DNA of 64,000 nt from NCBI GenBank assembly GCA_002104905.1, contig MCFE01000206.1, positions 62,001 to 126,000 on the forward strand. Direction: 5' to 3'. This document shows, piece after piece, positions 60,217-64,000 of the stretch. The notes beneath the pieces are model-generated. The model saw only the letters and a list, made by a program, of their open reading frames with translations. It did not search any database and was not told the DNA's origin. Positions within the stretch are counted from its first letter, which is position 1. Each line of letters starts with the position of its first letter. Made by a program: the position numbers and the translations under genes. Source of the DNA: Basidiobolus meristosporus CBS 931.73 (taxonomy: Eukaryota > Basidiobolomycota > Basidiobolomycetes > Basidiobolales > Basidiobolaceae).

Positions 60217-60506
60217 ATTCCGTTCTAGTTTCTATCCAAGCCTAGTATATCTAGCACTCCAAAGAACACCAAGCCTAGCCTGCCTAGCAAACAAATATCA
60301 TTGCCTTTATAGCCAACCCAGCTATATCCAAGACCAATATTAGATCAGAATCTTGCTGCTAATATTTCCGCCACTCTCTGACAATTCTAAGATTCTGCAC
60401 TTAATTGTCCCTTTGGTTCAGTTAAACCATTCAAGAGTTTTATTACACTTTCTCTTGGATACAACATTTTTTTCGTTGAATTCCATTACATTCAGCCAAT
60501 TAGAAG

Positions 60507-63500
60507 ATGTCCTCAGCAGCAAGCAATCCAAACCTTTCCATGTTGGAAGAAGCCAGAAGAAATCAGGAAGAACTTACTGAACAGCTTGAAAACATCATGC
60601 TTGAAAGAAATACCATGATGATTGAGCACTCAAAGCTTGCCAAAACAAGATCCGATAATCACCGTAGAGATGAACTCCTTGAAGTTATATCCGGTTACCA
60701 AGATGAAATTGGAATAATTAAGGAAGCACTGGAGAATATTGCCATAGTAATTGACAGCATTGAAAATCCACCAAGCCTTGCTCTGCATCAGCCACCAAGA
60801 AGTCATGCCTTTGAATCCTCCAGATCTACATCTCCTTCTAGACCTGCCCCGGTGGTTGTCCCAAGATCCTTGCCTGTTTATGCTGAAGGCACCAATGCCA
60901 TCAAGAATCCAACTGAGTTTCTTTACAAGTTTAGTCACGTCTTAGCTGCACACCAGCTAGACCCTGACACCAACTGGGCTAGACTTCTGCCTCTCTGTCT
61001 CACAATGCAAGATGCTGACTGGGTTGAAGTGAACATTCCTTCCAATAGTACGTGGAAAATTGCCCAAAACCTCTTTTGCAGCCATTTTGAAGATCCTCTC
61101 AAGAAAGCACATCTGAACTGCGACTTATGGAAAACTAAAATGCAAAAAGGTGAATCTGTGCAACACTTCTGTGATAGATTCCAAAGACAAATGAGATTAG
61201 CTGGAGTTAGTGATGATAATCCATCGCTTACTGCTCATTTTCTTTCAAACTTTTCACACCAGCTACAGAGCAATATTGCTATTGTCAAAGCATGCAACCC
61301 TGCACGTACCTATGACCAGATCTCAGAGATATGTACACTGGCAATCACCTTGACTGCAGCTGTTAGCCAGACTTCAGGCAGCTCAACCCAATACCCCACA
61401 ACAGCCGGAAAAGAGACCAGTCATGTGACCAAGAAGCAGTCAACCGCTACTAAGCACTGTGAGCTTCATGGAAAATGCTATCATTCTACCAGTGAATGCA
61501 AAGGCATCACCAAGCAGTCAAACAAGTCAGGAAACACCGCAGAAAAGCAGCAAAACACCAAAACTGATAATCCATATGCTGATGACAAGTGCTTTAAATG
61601 TGGAAATAGGGGACATAGATCACCTGCCTGTCCTGAGAAGAACTCCACACCATCAGCCAAAATTACCCAGATCCTTGATGATCATTCAGCCAATGATACA
61701 ATGGGGTATGAAGAAGCATATGAAGAACTTACAGTTCAAGATTATCACAACCTCTTTGAGTTTCCGGCTAAAATTGCAACTGTCCAAGAAAAGAAGCAAC
61801 CAATCACACAGCTCAAAGCCATAGAAGTGCCACTCACCCTCAATGGCCAATCATACGTAGCACTACTGGATACTGGATCATCCAACTCTATTGTATCACC
61901 CAATGTAGTCAGAGAACTCAATTTGGAGATAGAAAAACGACCAGGAAAAATCATTCTTGCAGCTAAGGATCTCTCAGCCCCAAGAATTGGCATTACCAAC
62001 CCAATCAACATACATTGTGGCTCAGTAACCATAATCCATCAGATGGAAGTGATTGACATACCAGATGGACCTCAGGTAGTCATTGGTCTGGACACCTTCA
62101 CCAAACTTGGCTTTCACATAGGCGGACTACCGGTTTCCTATCCAGGAATCACTAAATCTCAGCCGCTCATAATGGATCAAATCCCAGAGATTATCTCATC
62201 CCAACCGGAAGAAGAAGAGTTAACCCCAACTTTTCAAGAATATTCTCAATCAGTCAAATTAGATATTCAGCCGGCCATAGAGAGAAATCAGGCCATTCCA
62301 AGGAACAGCTTCTGCACCATCCCAGAGTCCATTGTTACACTAGAGACCCCACCTGGTGAGTCAACATGGAGGAGGCAATACCCAATTCCGCATTCATGTC
62401 AACACTTAGTTGATGAGATAGTCCAAAAATGGGCTGACAATGGATTATCACTCAAGCCCCTGTCAACACAACATTCAACAGCCCTTTGACGCTTGCACCA
62501 AAGAAAGATGCTGATGGAAATCTAACCCTGAAGAGACCCTGTTTGGACCCCAGACCTCTGAACAAGCTTCTCCAAGATGACAAGTTTCCAATTCCAAGAA
62601 TCCAAGATATCTTTTCCGCACTATCAGGAGCAAAAGTATTCTCCAAGTTGGACTTGAAGGATGCATATCACCGATTCCAGATCCATCCTGATCATCAGCA
62701 TAAGACTGCCTTTACTTGGAATAATATGCAATGGATGTTTCAGGGAGCTCCCTTTGGCCTAAAGACACTTACCAGCAAGTTTCAGAGAGTCATGACTATA
62801 ATACTCAAGAATGCACCATACGCATTGGTATTTGTTGATGATGTCATCATATTCTCCACTAACCGTGATGATCATGCAACCCATGTCACTGATGTAATCA
62901 ACAGACTGACAACTGCTGGACTGATTCTCAATGCTGAAAAGTGCAGTTTTGCCCGCCTCAAAATCAATCTACTTGGATTTATAGTCACACCAGCTGGCCA
63001 CCAATTAGATCCTTTCAAACTGGTCAATATCCCAGAATGGCCAAAACCCACTAGCGCCAAGCAACTTCAACATTATCTTGGAGTATTCAACTATTTCAGG
63101 GAACACATACCACTCATGTCCTCATTGAGTGCCCCTTTAGATGCATTACGCCATAGCCCTGATCTCACCTCAGCCTGGAACAAGACTCATGACCAAGCCT
63201 TTGAGTCACTCTGCCAACTGCTTCCACAAGCACCCACCTTATCCTACCCAGACTTTACTAAGCCCTTTGTTGTTGCTACAGATGCATCTAATGTTGGGTT
63301 AGGGGCAGTCCTCTATCAAGATGAAGACCAAAATCCACCTCACTGGATCTCTTTCCAAGCAGGTCCCTACAACCTGCTGAGAGAAACTACTCTGCTACCA
63401 AGAAGGAGCTACTTGCCATAGTCTTTGCCTTGAAGAAGTTTCATCAGTATCTATGGGGTAATCCTTTTACCTTGTACACTGACCACCGAGCCCTTGTCTA

Positions 63501-64000
63501 TATCCACACTCAGAAGACTCTGACTCCAATGCTTACCAACTGGCTTGATACTCTACTTGATTATGAATATACAGTTATTCATCGCCCAGGAATTCTCAAC
63601 ATCCTTCCTGACCACCTGTCAAGACTTTTTCCAACTTCACCTTGGGAGGGACATGTGATTACTGATGTAATCAGTAAACTCTCTACAACTTCCAAAATAA
63701 TTCCTCAACTGGATTCAGCAACTTGGAAAATCCCACCTGAAGAACAAAGGAAAACATTGATACAGAGGAGTCATTTACTTGGCCACTTTGGAGCTGACAC
63801 ACTTATGAAGAAGCTACACTCTGATGGATATCACTGGCCAAATATCAAAGTTGACTGCTTAGAATTTGTCAAGTCGTGCAGAGAATGTCAACTTTACAAT
63901 ATCAGCCGCCATGGATTTCACCCTTTGAGCCCCATCCATGCAAGCCTTCCTATGGATCATATTGCAATTGATCTAGCTGGACCTTTCACCACTAGTGATG
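60507..64000 (+). pseudogene. gypsy gag-pol with two -1 frame breaks, partial at the right edge
   Basis: ATG 60507 opens a 660-codon frame: coiled-coil N-terminus, capsid-like region, zinc knuckle CFKCGNRGHRSPAC (about residue 362) and aspartic protease LLDTGSS (about residue 453). Near 62450 the frame must shift by one base to reach the reverse transcriptase (APKKDADG, FSKLDLKDAYHRFQIHP, FVDDVIIF near 62833). Near 63357 a second one-base shift is needed to reach RNase H (KKELLAIVFAL, TLYTDHRAL) and the integrase HHCC zinc site (LGHFGADTL...CRECQLYN). The frame then stays open to base 64000 (DHIAIDLAGPF). Both look like single-base deletions. No slippery heptamer is evident at either point. 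Confidence 0.85.

Larger units (their letters stand above)
59770..64000 (+). mobile_element. Ty3/gypsy LTR retrotransposon, 5' part, cut by the window edge
   Basis: A probable 5' LTR, a leader, and a gag-pol in the order gag, zinc knuckle, protease, reverse transcriptase, RNase H, integrase, which defines Ty3/gypsy. The right end is outside the window, so LTR limits and target duplication cannot be checked. Confidence 0.88.

Noticed and set aside
62430-62490. Programmed -1 frameshift in the gypsy element
   Set aside because: No slippery heptamer or following pseudoknot is visible. A one-base deletion is simpler.
1-64000. CRISPR arrays, operons, riboswitches, bacterial insertion sequences
   Set aside because: None seen. 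The gene structure is eukaryotic throughout, and the only repeats are retrotransposons and their tails.

Overview
The window is a fungal nuclear chromosome segment. The evidence is a set of split genes with short GT-AG introns (mostly about 50-100 nt), fungal-type families (half-size ABCA transporter, Kre9/Knh1-like GPI wall protein, Pho85-type cyclin, tetraspanin, mitochondrial phosphate carrier, calcineurin B), and fungal retrotransposons. The gene content looks more like an early-diverging (zygomycete-grade) fungus than a yeast. A Basidiobolus-like genome is only a guess; no rRNA or other marker is present to place it.

Bases 1-51,150 are ordinary gene space with long spacers. Left to right: a CTDSPL2/SCP-type phosphatase (+), a 50-residue lysine-rich protein (-), an AVT-type amino-acid transporter (+), an uncharacterised acidic/coiled-coil protein (-), a tetraspanin with a 29-nt intron (-), a half-size ABCA transporter (-), a Yippee-like zinc protein (-), a Pho80/Pcl-type cyclin (+), an orphan 216-residue protein (+), a pRiA4b ORF3-like protein with a Cys-rich tail (-), calcineurin B (+), an Ngl-type EEP nuclease (-), a Kre9-like GPI protein (+), a mitochondrial phosphate carrier (+), a cytochrome P450 (+), an F-box-like/beta-propeller protein (-), a C2H2 zinc-finger factor (-) and an intronless MgtA-type (P3B) Mg2+ ATPase (+). 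Several plus-strand genes carry a TATA box 70-145 bp before the chosen ATG. These genes are not an operon or an obvious pathway cluster.

From about 51,480 to the end the DNA is a nested transposon block. A Ty1/copia element with two 349-bp LTRs (52,197-57,235) has inserted into the C-terminal coding end of a minus-strand LINE-like element, and its own gag is split by a solo LTR with a perfect 5-bp target duplication. To its right is a head-to-tail array of minus-strand LINE 3' ends (57,754-59,776). Each ends in the same small hairpin and a TTAGGG/CCCTAA-like seam.

Within this array, 58,451-58,984 reads as a tRNA-derived SINE: it has a pol III A/B-box head, a body with four covarying hairpins, and a 3' tail shared with the neighbouring LINEs. 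A Ty3/gypsy element (from about 59,770) runs off the right edge. The LINE/SINE partnership with its hairpin plus CCCTAA tail is the most unusual thing in the window.
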